From Viscum album (lineage: Eukaryota > Streptophyta > Magnoliopsida > Santalales > Viscaceae), in assembly GCA_963277665.1 (NCBI GenBank), contig OY728166.1:548635219-548699218 (forward strand): a stretch of DNA of 64,000 nt, in the 5' to 3' direction. The position numbers and the translations under genes were made by a program. Positions 23,960-35,654 of this stretch are shown piece by piece (positions within the stretch are counted from its first letter, which is position 1; the number at the start of each line of letters is the position of its first letter). The notes under the pieces are model-generated. The model saw only the letters and a list, made by a program, of their open reading frames with translations, was not told the DNA's origin and did not search any database.

Positions 23960-25125
23960 TGTTATATATTGTTGGACCTCCTCAATCCCCATTCACATAA
24001 GGTTTTTCATAACACCACTCTACACATACTCATTTTTGATACCATCTCTTTTGGTCCAAGATATAAGGCCTTATAATTACACTGGATTCTTCATGATAAT
24101 AGCACATGATTCAATTTCCTCACCACATATTATTTCCCACATCAGTGTCAGTATGTCATCACTTTGTGTTCTAGAACTACATATGGATTGATGCCCATCC
24201 TTATGGGATTCGTACTGATTCTAAAACATTTTTTCTATGACCTGGGGATGCTAGAGAAGGAAATCCCATCCGTTATTCTAGATAATTTATACACATTCAT
24301 TAATATTCCCACTCCAATATCATTCACCATCTATCAATTGAGTTCTTGAGTATGATGGTGTTGAGCAACCCACTGGTTTCACTAGACTCAAACCACAAAC
24401 TCACTCATTTCCTAGGATTATGGAGGGGTTTCCCATTTTTCAAGACTGGGACTCCCTAGGGAGAAACTATTACAATGAACTAATCCATTTCAAATGTTAT
24501 GCCCTTGGTTATCCAGATTTCTCCACCAGTTTTGGACTTTCATTTCAGTGTAACGAAAAAATGAAGAACCTACGACCACTATGATGTACACATGATTTTC
24601 TATAGACCTTGTTGATTGTGGAGGAAAGATCATAAAGGGAGACCCTGGATTCATTCTAAACATGAAATTTGATTCAGTCAATGACATCCATATGATAAAA
24701 TTCTTTCCACTGACTACATGCATAGAGTATTTTATTTAGAATCTCTACAGTTTTGAGCAGGGATATGGGGGAATGTGCGGCTATGAATATTATCGCGTTG
24801 CTTCATTATGGACAACCTCAATAGAGATACATTGGAAACTGTCCTTCTATGCTGGTATAAGAACATCCAAAATTGGTTGGGGGTCCAAACAAGGTGGTTC
24901 ACCTATTTAAAAAATTCCTACCCAAACTCAATTTAGCAATAGTCCCGTGACTAGGATTTGTGCACAGATTTAGAAATATACTAACATCGGAGGTTTCCAA
25001 ATTTGTGTGATTGAATGGTTTCCCTATATTTGGATAGTCCTTGGGTGGTACTCAATATAGTATCTACCACTATTATGTTCTCCATTATGATTACACAATT
25101 CTTCTCTAGCGTATTGTCTACTCAT
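23960..25125 (+). pseudogene. DUF247-like pseudogene, plus copy of the head-to-head pair
   Basis: This mirrors 22345-23640. On the plus strand the same motifs appear in the same order: LGMLEKEIPSVILDNLYTF (24235-24290), FILNMKFDS (near 24650), then NLYSFEQGYGGMCGYE (near 24750) and YIWIVLGW (near 25025). DNA similarity to the reverse complement of the other copy continues beyond the coding part, to about 25290 and 22140. Many stops and shifts are present. The N-terminal part is poorly recognisable. Confidence 0.65.
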
Positions 25126-25129
25126 TAAT

Positions 25130-25946
25130 AATGATAAATTTAGTTTATAGGTTTTTATTTTAAAATGTTTATTTACCACAGTTTATCTTGGTATATGTAT
25201 GGATATGGGTTTGCGTGATTGTGTTAGGAATATCATTTTTTTGTATCCATTAACCCAATATTTATTAAAAATGATAGGATGCGAATGATTTCATTCCATT
25301 ATTGAAAAAGAAAATAGTAAGTTGCACCATGGGCAACCCAAAATATGTTTATAATTAGGTAAAACTAATAAAGATATATAATTAGTCCCATTTTTTATAA
25401 ATATAAATATAAATATATATTTTAAATAAAAAAATATTTAAAATTATATTATATTTATAGTTTTTTAATTGGTAAACAATATATTTTATCAAAATAATTA
25501 TATTTTCTATATATTTTATTTTTTTATTTTTTTATTCCAAAAAATTATTATATTTATAAATATATAATTATATTCATCAATACGAGTATATTGAAAAAAA
25601 TATAATTATATTTATATTGGTATACTTTTTGATTAATGAATTACTAATAAAGTGGAATTTTAAATATACTTTTTATTAAAACTTTATTAAACATATATAT
25701 ATATATATATTTATAAAAATAAAAATACATTTATATTTATAATTAATTTAAAAATATTTATATAATTATATATTACTATTATCCATGTTATAATAAATTA
25801 TATGTATAATAATATAATATTTATGATATTTTTTTCTTGGCACCATGAAAATGCATGAGTTCAAATGAATTTAAGAAAAAATTAAAACAAAAGAAATCTA
25901 TTTATCATGTTAAGTGTTGCTTCCATTTTAGAAATAAATACATCTT

Positions 25947-25979
<33 letters not shown>

Positions 25980-25990
25980 GTATAAATATT
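25130..25990. other. Very AT-rich stretch with (TA)n microsatellites
   Basis: No gene. Dinucleotide runs lie at about 25692-25710 and 25947-25973. Otherwise the sequence is low-complexity A/T. Confidence 0.7.
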
Positions 25991-26129
25991 CAGGGCGCAA
26001 CCTAGTCCCTAACCCTATTAGCACACATGACCCATATTGTTTTGACAAGTTAAACAATTACGAAGGAAGGGAATCACCCAATACATTGGAAATAAGCCGA
26101 TCAGAAAATACTGATGTCCAAAACTACAA

Positions 26130-26650
26130 ACCCTAAAATATGCCCTGAGATACAAAATGGTGTACTATATGTTTTTCTTCCTACAAAGTGAAAGAAAAGG
26201 ATCATACATAGAATTAATACAGTAAGGATTTTATCTTTACAACCAATGGGTTAAATGTTTTCATTATGATCTCTAACTAATATATAGAGTTAATCTTGAT
26301 CTGACAAGACCCATATGTGTAAATATATACTCACTGAACCCCCTTAAAGAAATACATTTAAAATACAACTCGTATAATAAATTCATCTTGGTCAATAATC
26401 ATAAAATGGGAATGCCCACAATACATTTATAGGTTTTAATGGTTGGATATTTTTTTTTAATTTTTACATCAAGAATCATTTTTGTGAATAATGTTAAAAA
26501 TACATTTTTTACAATAGGTATATAAATATAATCAATCTTGATATACACTTTTTCTAATTGGTTATTTTAAATAAGTATCCCCAAATTATTTTTTTCAATA
26601 AAAAGACACATCCACATAATTTATATAAATACTCGAATGTATAAAATTAA
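26130..26650. repeat. Long direct repeat, copy A
   Basis: Aligns in direct orientation with 27985-28515, for example CCATATGTGTAAATAT at 26311 and 28160, and AATTCATCTTGGT further on. The offset is about 1.85 kb. It could be a pair of old LTRs or a segmental duplication. No coding content. Confidence 0.65.
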
Positions 26651-26820
26651 AATGTCTCTTCCCTAGATTAGATTTCATTACATGGGTTTTCCTTTGGCTT
26701 TATGACTCATAGTGTTTCATGTGATCGGCTATGTCTTGTTGACATGTCTGAAATTGTGGTGCTGATAGTGACACATCTACCACTGATTCCCTTTTGTTCT
26801 TATAATAGACACAAGTTGCA

Positions 26821-27110
26821 ATGGATTTATATTTGAAAAAATGTTGTAAAAATATAATTCTAATTTGTATGGAATATTCAGATATTGTTTCTAGGAAGGT
26901 TGATTATGTATTTCTTATGCAACGAATGTCACTACATAACGTCAAAAAAATTATACTCAATCAACCCTTTTACCTGAACAACCTAAAAAATACATTGCAA
27001 AAAATATGGCATTTAGATGATGGTGTGTCCATTGAAGAATTCAAATTTATTGAAATTAATATTTTTTATTATTATTTTAAATACAGGTTTTTGATATCAT
27101 GTCATTGTGA
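26821..27110 (+). pseudogene. DUF4283-like coding relic (N-terminal half)
   Basis: A plus-strand open frame of 99 codons holding LNQPFYLNNLKNTLQKIWHL, then GVSIEEFKFIEINIFYYYF. This pattern (al+nt..+iW, then a hydrophobic F.F) is that of the first half of DUF4283, found in ORF1 of plant L1-type LINEs and in zinc-knuckle retroelement proteins. The second half, with the GPW-type motif, does not follow; the frame runs into AT-rich noncoding sequence. DNA similarity to 31075-31200 suggests a second, more decayed copy there. Confidence 0.45.
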
Positions 27111-27410
27111 CATTAATTGAAGATTGATGTTCTGCCTTTGTATTATTGTTAAGAATAATTCATGGTTTGGAAAGGTTTTTTTTTTGATTGAATAAGTTTC
27201 ATTTGATGAATGAACATTAAATGTGAGGATTGTAGATTATTTGTTATTGACCAAAACACATTCCAATTGAATTAGGAGAATTCACACTATTACCACATAT
27301 TTAGAAGATCACATGGAACAGATTATCAACTGGTAAATTGATGAAATATAGGAAAGTGGAGATGGATTTTCATGGGTATTATTTCAAAAATCATAATATG
27401 ATTAATGAAT
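27030..27410. repeat. Dispersed repeat copy (see 31075 and 31630)
   Basis: About 380 bp align directly with 31075-31490: GTGACATTAATTGAAG-TTG, TTAGAAGATCA and GATTATCAA.TGGTAAATTGA occur in the same order. A shorter third copy lies at 31625-31860. Confidence 0.65.
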
Positions 27411-27974
27411 TTTGTGATTTTTCCTTTTAGGACCAACACATCGGCCCTTATGTGGTTCTTCCTAAAACCCATGGTTGATATGAGTAATTTCCCATCCAAG
27501 CTTATATGTGAGCCACCATCCTTGGTGGAATCACGTATGGTACTTGGGTTGTACCCGAAAATCCTCCCCTCAAACCAAATACCAAATAATTATCCCCCCA
27601 TCAATGATAATACATCATATCCAACCATTTTGATCCATTATTTTTCTCATCACCATGACTCACCGCCTAACCACTACTATCCGAAAGGCTTTCGAAATAT
27701 GGCACCATGGTTTCATATGATTAAATGGAGAAACCACTTTCATTTTCAAATCGGTTTGGGAAGTACATCACCCTATATCACACTTTGTCTACAACATAGC
27801 TCTGATACCACTTTTTAGGGTTGATTTCCTCCAGCCCTAGGCCTTTCAGGGCCAACACATAGGACCTTCTAGGGTTCCATCCTAAAACCCATGTGTGATA
27901 TGAAAAATTTTCCATCCAAGCTTATATGTGAGCCACTATACGTTGTAGAATCCAATATGGGACTTTTCTTTGTA
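27411..27974 (-). mobile_element. Candidate TRIM (miniature LTR retrotransposon)
   Basis: Two direct repeats of about 120-150 bp (left about 27411-27553, right about 27813-27974) share CCTAAAACCCATG, then CCATCCAAGCTTATATGTGA. They flank only about 260 bp of noncoding DNA. Immediately inside the right repeat, the minus strand has TGGTATCAGAGC (27799-27810), the canonical plant tRNA-iMet primer site. A purine-rich tract (minus strand GAGGGGAGGA, near 27562-27573) lies inside the left repeat. Short terminal repeats, PBS, PPT and no coding capacity fit a TRIM that depends on enzymes of other elements. Exact ends and target duplication were not resolved. Confidence 0.68.
27799..27810 (-). other. 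Primer binding site (tRNA-iMet) of the candidate TRIM
   Basis: A perfect TGGTATCAGAGC on the minus strand, two or three bases from the right terminal repeat. Confidence 0.8.
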
Positions 27975-27984
27975 TAGAAAAAAT

Positions 27985-28515
27985 ATTTTTATATAGCCTA
28001 CAAAAAATATAAGCTATAATCGAGCCAACATTTTATATTAAAGAAAAATAGAAGACATAGAATTTATATAATAAGGAAATAATCATTATAAAAAATGGGT
28101 CAAAAGGTTGAAATCTGATATCCAATTATGAAAAAGGGTTAATAATGATCAAATACGACCCATATGTGTAAATATTTACTCATTAAGCACCCTTAAATAA
28201 ACACATTTAAATTACAACTTGAATCATAAATTCATCTTGGTTAAAAATCATGAAATGGGAATTCCCTCAATATATTTTTTGGTTTTATCAGTTGATTATT
28301 TTTATTTTTGTTTTTATTTTTAGATCAGAAAGATTGTTTTTAATTTTGTTCTAAATACATTTGTTACAATAGCTATAAAAAATAATTGATCTTGATATAT
28401 AATTTTTTGGAATTGGTGATTTTAAATAAGGGTCTCTAAATTAGTTTTTTTCAAAGAAATTAGATACTTTCAAATCATTTATCTAATAAATCGAATGTAT
28501 GTAAATAAAATGGAT
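27985..28515. repeat. Long direct repeat, copy B
   Basis: Partner of 26130-26650. See there. Confidence 0.65.
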
Positions 28516-28541
28516 ACAAAACATATTGATTTGAAAAGAAA

Positions 28542-29815
28542 TGTTAACCACGTATATATGTGTTTCATGAAGAAGACAAAGGTGGAAAATATATTAAAAT
28601 ATGAATATTTTGAGAGTTATGCATGAAGGGATTAACGTGTGAGTTTAGAATAGATGATTAATTACATAAGGAATACTAAATAGTGTGTTGAAAGATTTTT
28701 GTAATCATATTCACACATTATTTGAAGAAGCACATTGCAGAGTTTATGCCTACATTACATTAATTGAAGAAGACCGTAGTTTCATGTGTTCTATTTTGAG
28801 TTGATCTAGCTATGAGTATGATTCGAGTATGAGTTTGAAAAGATCATACATATTATTGTGTGAAGAATTAACTATTTTATAGAGTCTTCATAAGCCACAC
28901 AGTTTGCAGAAGAACTGTGCTTCATTATGATTAGTGCACAAGAAAGAGACCATGCACACATAAATGAACATGTGCATTAGAAATATTAAGTGGAAAGTAT
29001 GTTCCTAGAGTACGTGATTTGTGTACACTATACGTGAGGGAGGATGTGTTATCATAAAGAAGATAAAAACTATTCATAGTTTTGTTCATTTTTTATTTCA
29101 CAAATAAGATACATAAATAGTGTGAATAATTACATGCATTAAACATTCGCATGTAATTACAAGAATTACATACATGAAAAAAAATGTTATTGATGTATTT
29201 AGTAATTGAGTTGAGATGAAATAATTTTTTTCATTGATGAAAAGAAGAAGAAAAATTGAATTTTATTGACATATCAATAGTTTTTCATTATATTTACTAC
29301 ATTATGTTGAATTGGAAGTGTTATCATCTAAAATTTAGGAGATTATACTGATTCAGCTAGAATGTAGTGTTGTTGATTATATTCAGTGGCGGTCAAAGAG
29401 TTTTTGTTGAAGCGAGCAAGGGAAAAATCATTTTATTACTAATGGATCGAAGAGGAAGGTCAGTTTTATGTTGCATTGGCATCTTGAAGATCTTGTGGTA
29501 TTTATCATTATGTTAAGTGTTGTATTTTTGTGAAAAAATGGTGGTATTCAAGTATAATGAACATTGGTGGGATTCTAGTATAGTTTTGGAAAAGGTTCAT
29601 ACCTAACCAAAATGGTTTCAGGGTGATACATTACCAAAAAACTTGTTATTAGTGATTTATTATAGTGGATAATATGTATATCAAATTACCCCAAAAATAG
29701 CATGGATATAGTCACCCACATTGGGGGTGATCCTTTTAAAATACTATGTATTATGCTTCATTTTCTTTCTGTCTTGCATGTGGTATGCATGTGTTTGTTA
29801 ACAGGCGAGATTCAT
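28542..29815. repeat. 1.27-kb direct repeat, left copy (possible LTR)
   Basis: Aligns over its full length with 32217-33480. Shared landmarks include ATATATGTGTTTCATGAAGAA at the left, ATGCATGAAGGGATTAA, then CACCCACATTGGGGGTGA, and TGTTAA near the right. Both copies begin TGT. They may be the LTRs of a decayed element or one unit of a duplication. No protein domain is recognisable between them. Confidence 0.65.
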
Positions 29816-30779
29816 TATCCCCTAAATATATGTCCCACCATCATCCCTGCTACTATAACTAAATATAATAGAGGAAACACCTTATTATCATGTATGTTTT
29901 GTGTTTATTTATTCTATATAAGGAATTTAAGGCGAGACATATATTTAGGGTGGTTTCTGAAATTATTAGTGCTTTAAATAATATTATACAAACATCCAGG
30001 AGGCAATCCTTCATGGAGTTATTTATTTTAATGGATGGTAAAATTGTTCATGAAAATCATTCTTTAAGAGAGTCAATATAATAAAGAATATGGATGAATA
30101 TTATACCTATAGGGGGATTAAAGATGAGAAATTATCAAAGATGAATATCTGAACTAGTATTAAATGAATATTTGAAGTTCTGGTAATGGATTTATCTAAT
30201 GGTTTCAATTTCTAGAATTGAAGCCTCTCATTAAAAGGGTATGTTCTCCTATCTATATATGAATGAAAATAGGAATCAGAAGAGACGAAACTGATAATTT
30301 CATGACAAATGTAATGTGGGATGATCAAGGGGATGTAAATTCTTACTGTTGAATGTTTTTAATATGTTTTTTGAGATAAATTCCAATGATAAGTTAAAAA
30401 TATTTTTGAACATATCCTAAAATAAGGTTTCATTATTGGCATCATATTCTGAAAAATTTACTAACATATTTGATATATGAATTGATCAGTCTTTTTTTTT
30501 TCTACATCACATTTTCCCATATATACTTATATATGATTAAATAAAAAATCATTACTTTAAGAAAGGTGATGCATTGCTTATCTAAATAAGATCAATTTGA
30601 ATTTAAGAATATTAGAATCTCTTATGAAATGAGAAGATTGAATGAGAGAATAAGAAGGTTTTATTAATTAAATAATGGTATGAGTTAAATTATTTCCCAT
30701 AATTATATATTTTGTTTTATTAATAAGTAAGAGGGTGAATAATGCATTTAATTTGAAAGTAAAATGGGTACTGACAACA
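29816..30779. other. Stretch without a recognisable gene
   Basis: AT-rich. A short plus-strand open frame (29890-30081) shows no recognisable domain. Confidence 0.4.
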
Positions 30780-31990
30780 AATCTAAAGTGGTATATTGAA
30801 CTTTGGTCTTTGATTCTAATGTTTTATGTGGGAATCATAATAATATTGATGAACTTTGGGCTTGGAGTCTAATTTTTTTTTGAACATTGGTCTTCTATTA
30901 TAATGTTTTATGTGAGAATCATAATAATTTTTAGGAACATTGGTCTTTTTGGGATTCAATTATAATGTTTTTTGCGAAAATATTTTTTTAAAGTCTACAA
31001 CCAAACTAACCTAATAAAGGATAGAACAAAACATTGAATTTGAATGTAATATGTGTATTTAAAACAAATAAAAAGTGGTTGATTGAGGAACCTAAATTTA
31101 TTGAATGTAATAATTGTATTGTAATTGTTGCGAATGCTGTTTTTTGATTAAAAGTCAATGTGACATTAATTGAAGGTTGGTGTTCTGACTTTGAATTATT
31201 TTTTAGAATCATACATGTTTTCGGAAGTTTTATTTTTATTGAAGAAGTTGATTTAGATTAAAGAGCATTAAATATGATTATTTTAGAGCTGTTCTTATTG
31301 ACAAAAACATGTTCCAATTGTATTTGGATAATGAACATTTTTACCACAATTTTAGAAGATTTTATGATATTGATTATCAAATAGTAAATTGAGAGAATTT
31401 ATAAAATTTGAAATGATTTTTCATGTTCTTTTATTTGATCATAGGGTGTAAAATGACGATGAAAATTTTGAATTAATGTTCATCATGAGTAGTATTTTTA
31501 GAGTCTTAATAATATTGATAAACTTTGGGCTTTTATTTTAATATTTTATAAACATTGGTCTTCTATTATAATGTTTTATGTGAGAATAATAATAATATTG
31601 ATGAACTTTAGACTTTTTGGGATTCAATTGTAATGTTTACCACATTTTTAGAAGATCATATGTTACTGATTATCAACCAGTAAATTGAAGGAATTTCTAA
31701 AAGATGAGATGTTTTTTCCTGTTCTGTTATTTTTTCATTGTGTTTATAATGACCATGAAAAAATTGAATTAATGTTCTTCATGATTAATTTTAGAATCTT
31801 AATAAGATTGATGAACTTTGGGATATGGGATTTTTGGTCTTGGCTTTGAAGACTGGCGAACATTGGGATTTTGGGTTATTGCTTCAATTATAATATTCTA
31901 TGTGAGAGAATCATAATAAAATTGATGAACTGTGGGATTAAATTATAATGGTTTTGGTGAGAATATATTTTTTGAAGTCTATAACTAACC
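30780..31990. repeat. Diverged tandem repeat complex
   Basis: Several phrases recur: ATTGATGAACTTTGGG (near 30848, 31511, 31598 as a variant, 31810), GAACATTGGTCTTCTATTATAATG-like stretches (30882, 31552), and AGTCTACAACCAAACTAACC against AGTCTATAACTAACCAAACC (30991, 31975). It looks like repeated local duplication of one segment. Confidence 0.6.
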
Positions 31991-32039
31991 AAACCTAATA
32001 AGAGGAGCCACAACCACACTACTTCGGTTGGAAGTATAC

Positions 32040-32170
32040 AAGCCCCCCATCCCACCTCCAAAGCTGATGAAGATAAATTAAAGGCAACCCATTGGACATC
32101 GGACCACCCAAGCCCCCATCCCACCTCCCATGCTCATGAAGACCAATTGAAGGCAACCCATGGGCCACTA
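32040..32170. repeat. 69-bp tandem duplication, GC-richer island
   Basis: CCATCCCACCTCC at 32047 and 32116 is followed in both copies by GCT-ATGAAGA..AATT-AAGGCAACCCAT. Its base composition stands out from the AT-rich surroundings. Origin unknown. Confidence 0.8.
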
Positions 32171-32216
32171 GGCGACAACCAACACATGATACACCACATA
32201 CTACTTTTTTAAGAAC

Positions 32217-33480
32217 TGTGAATCGCATATATATGTGTTTCATGAAGAAAATAAAGGTAGAATATAAATTAATATTCAAATATTCTAAAAGATATGCATG
32301 AAGGGATTAAGGTGTGAGTTGTCAATAGTGGAGTAGTTACATAAAGAATACTAAATAGTGTGTGCATAAATGTGTGTAAACTTACTCAGACATCATTTAA
32401 ATAATCATTTAGAAGAGTGTATGCATGCACTACATTACACGAAGAGGAAAACAATTATGCATATTTTGTTTTTATTTTTGAGTTGTCCACGTGTATGATT
32501 TGAGTTGGAGTTCGAAAAGGAAGTACATATTCTTGCGTGACGAATTTACTATTTTCATGTGTTTTAATATGGAACATGGTTTTTATAATTGTGAATATTT
32601 TGGATTAGTGCATAATAAATAAACCATGCACACAAAAAATAAGTGCATTGAAAAAATTTAGTGGACAATGTGTGCATAAAAGATGTGATTTGAGTAAACT
32701 ATAAGTGATGGAAGAAGTAAAATCATAAAGAAGATAAAAAATATACACAATGTTGCATTTTTTATTTCACAAAGAGGACACATAAATAGTGTGAATAATT
32801 ACATGAATTAAATATTCACATGTGATGAAGAGAATTACATGCATAAATAACAAACTATGTTGATGTGTCTAATAACTACGGTGAGGTGAAGAAATTATTT
32901 TAATTGAAGAAATGATGAATCCAATATTTAGTTTATTGATATATCTTCAGTTGTTTATTCTATTACTACAATGATTTGAATTGGATGTATCATATTCTAT
33001 AATTTAGGAGAGTATACTGATTTGAATAGCATGTAATGGTGTAGATTATATTCAGTGGATATCGAAGCGTTTCAGTTGAAGTGAGTATGTGTAGAACCAG
33101 TTAATTATTAGTGCCTCGAAGAGGAAGATCAGTTTTTTATAGGAGAGACATCTTTAATATCTTGTGATCTTTCTCATTGTGTTATGTGTCGGATTTTTTT
33201 TTGAAATACTAGTGGGATGATGATATAAATATGTTTGGTAGGATTACAAAATAATTTGGTATAAGGTTCATACATACCAATAATGGTTTCAGGGTGATTC
33301 CTGACTAACCCACTTGTAATTGGTGATTCATTATTTTAAATAATATGTGTCTCAGATAATATCGAACACAAAAATGATGTATTCACCCACATTGGGGGTG
33401 AATCTTGTAAAATACTATGTGTTGTGATTAATTTTCATTGTTTCATGAATGTAGTATGTTTGTGGTTGTTAATAGGGAAG
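32217..33480. repeat. 1.26-kb direct repeat, right copy (possible LTR)
   Basis: Partner of 28542-29815. It is followed by TGATTCACCCCCTCTCAG at about 33574, a phrase of a kind found near the inner end of some copia LTRs (recollection, not checked), but no PBS follows. Confidence 0.65.
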
Positions 33481-33639
33481 AATCATTCACTTTAAAAACT
33501 GAATATGTCAAAATTAAAAGGGGTACGTTAAAAGAAAATTAAATGACTAAAATTTTTTATGAACTGATTCACCCCCTCTCAGTGTACCTAAATGATCCAC
33601 TTGACCCTTCATCCATAAGATATATTGGAGTGTACCTTA

Positions 33640-35600
33640 TGATCTTATAATTTTTCAATGAGAATGATAAACATAATTTCCTTAAAGGGAGATCATGGTC
33701 CTTTGATAGCCATATCATTTTAATTGGGGGGGGAAGAAACAGAGGGGGAATCTTGAATCCTTACTTCTCCAAAAGCCACTTCTGAATTTTAATTTAAGGA
33801 TTATCTTTCTGTGGAAATATCAGAGTGAATTATGCATGAAATTGGTGGCTGAATCAGAGATTTTTTGGAATGTGATTTTATTAGACCCTAATCACCAAGT
33901 TTGGTTGTGCAGATTAGGATTCCAATCACTTTTTTGCAGATTCACATGAGAGGTATGTTTATATCTATGAAGTAATCTAATATTTATATATCATTCAAGT
34001 ATTAAAATCTTCTAGACTTTTTATTCATTTTTTAAGCCTTGGGAACTCATTGAAATACTATGATGTGATGACGATAGATAGGGATGATTATATTATCAAG
34101 AATTAGGACCATTGGATATGAGAAAATAATACTAGGATATACATCATTCCCAAATCAGAAAAAGATTTATAGAGATATTTATTTGAAGGCCCAATGTTTT
34201 TAATCAAATCCAGATCATAATAAAATTATCATGTTAGGTCCATTGGTCTTCCTTGAAAGTTAATGTTATTATATGCAATCAGAAGGCATGGAATAAAATC
34301 CATCAATTGTGTATCGGGTGACTATGGAAATATCCATGAATCCTAGGCTAGTCTTATTATGGTGATGACAGATTCACCTTATTAGAATCCAACAATCTAT
34401 GAGGGAAAGGCTAAACCCCCCTCAAGCCCAAAATAGACCTGTTCAAAAAAATTAAACGAGAATATTCCCTAGAACCTCAATTTCTCGTTGTGTCCCTACC
34501 TATTAGGTGAGGATCCAAATGAAAATTAATTGAATAGTTCTAAAAAATAATGAACATAGAGGAGAAAATTGATAGGGGATAACAATATTGATCTAAGATT
34601 GGAAAAATCCAATAGTTCTAAAAGAGGCATGGAGGGTTTGAAGTTTAATGAGAGATATTTCAAATGGTGTAATGTTTTGGGGGATGTTACCTTTCTTGAA
34701 TATTCAAATACGAATTCTAGATTGATACATCACCACATACCCCAATAAAAATCCTTATCTAAAATCTTCATGGCCTTGACAACCCATTCTTAGTTTGGAT
34801 GCTCCAGTACCAATGTGTGAAAAGTATCCAAAATATTATTTTTCTATCCAAAACCATAATAGAAAGAAAGGTCATGGATGATATTTCAAAATATCTAGTT
34901 TTCTTGGTTGTTTTCCAATGACTTTATAAGGCAACTAGGGTGGTCTTTGTATTCTCTAGAGGAAGGAAATTTATGTAATGGTTCAATACATATCTCCAAA
35001 CAACATTGTATCCTTCATCCATCAACTAAAGACTGTAGTTTTGGATTTAATTGGATTATATGGATGTACCTCCCAAATAGATAAATGGATGTTATTGTAG
35101 ATACTGAAGACCCTACAGTAGTTCTTAACTGGACCATCATTATCAATAGGAATTTCAATGAAATTTTATTTGAGAATGGAAAGAGGGGGTGTTCTAGTAG
35201 GCCTTAAGCCTCAATGATGGACTTTCATAAGGAATATCAGATAGAAGACATTTATGATATTGTTTATGAAGGAAACCATTATATATAGTTTCATGGGAAA
35301 TCTGAAAACACTCATACAATGGAGCGTTTGGATAGATTTTTTTGGTTGTTGGACTAGAATAACCATTTCAGTTTGTTACATGTTTCTATCCTTTATCCCT
35401 ATACTTCGAATTATTTCCCTATCCTCATTGACATTTATCATGAGAAAAGGAAACTGAAACATAAGAGAATCATTAGGATTGAAAGATTTTGGGAATATGA
35501 TATGGAATGTAAATAAGTGATCCACTAATGTTGGAAGGTTAGGGATCCAGATACGAGAGAGAACATCTACCAGGTGCATTAGAAGAGGTGAATCACCTAG
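33640..35600 (+). pseudogene. L1-type LINE relic: ORF1 end and endonuclease
   Basis: Near 33690 the plus strand reads FLKGRSWSFDSHIILI, the second half of a DUF4283 domain in LINE ORF1. From about 34755 the ORF2 endonuclease starts: LIWNLHGLDNP corresponds to the conserved N-terminal asparagine motif, followed by NIIFLSKTII. The GNFNEIL-type motif appears as RNFNEILFENEKRGG (near 35148), and the SDH-type end is scrambled near 35410. Stops and shifts are frequent. The RT is absent: similarity ends near 35600 and copia sequence begins within about 50 bp, so the LINE was truncated by deletion or recombination. Confidence 0.7.
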
Positions 35601-35654
35601 AAGATAGGGAGATCTAAATGTGTGTTTGTCATCAACTGTAATATTTAAATATAT

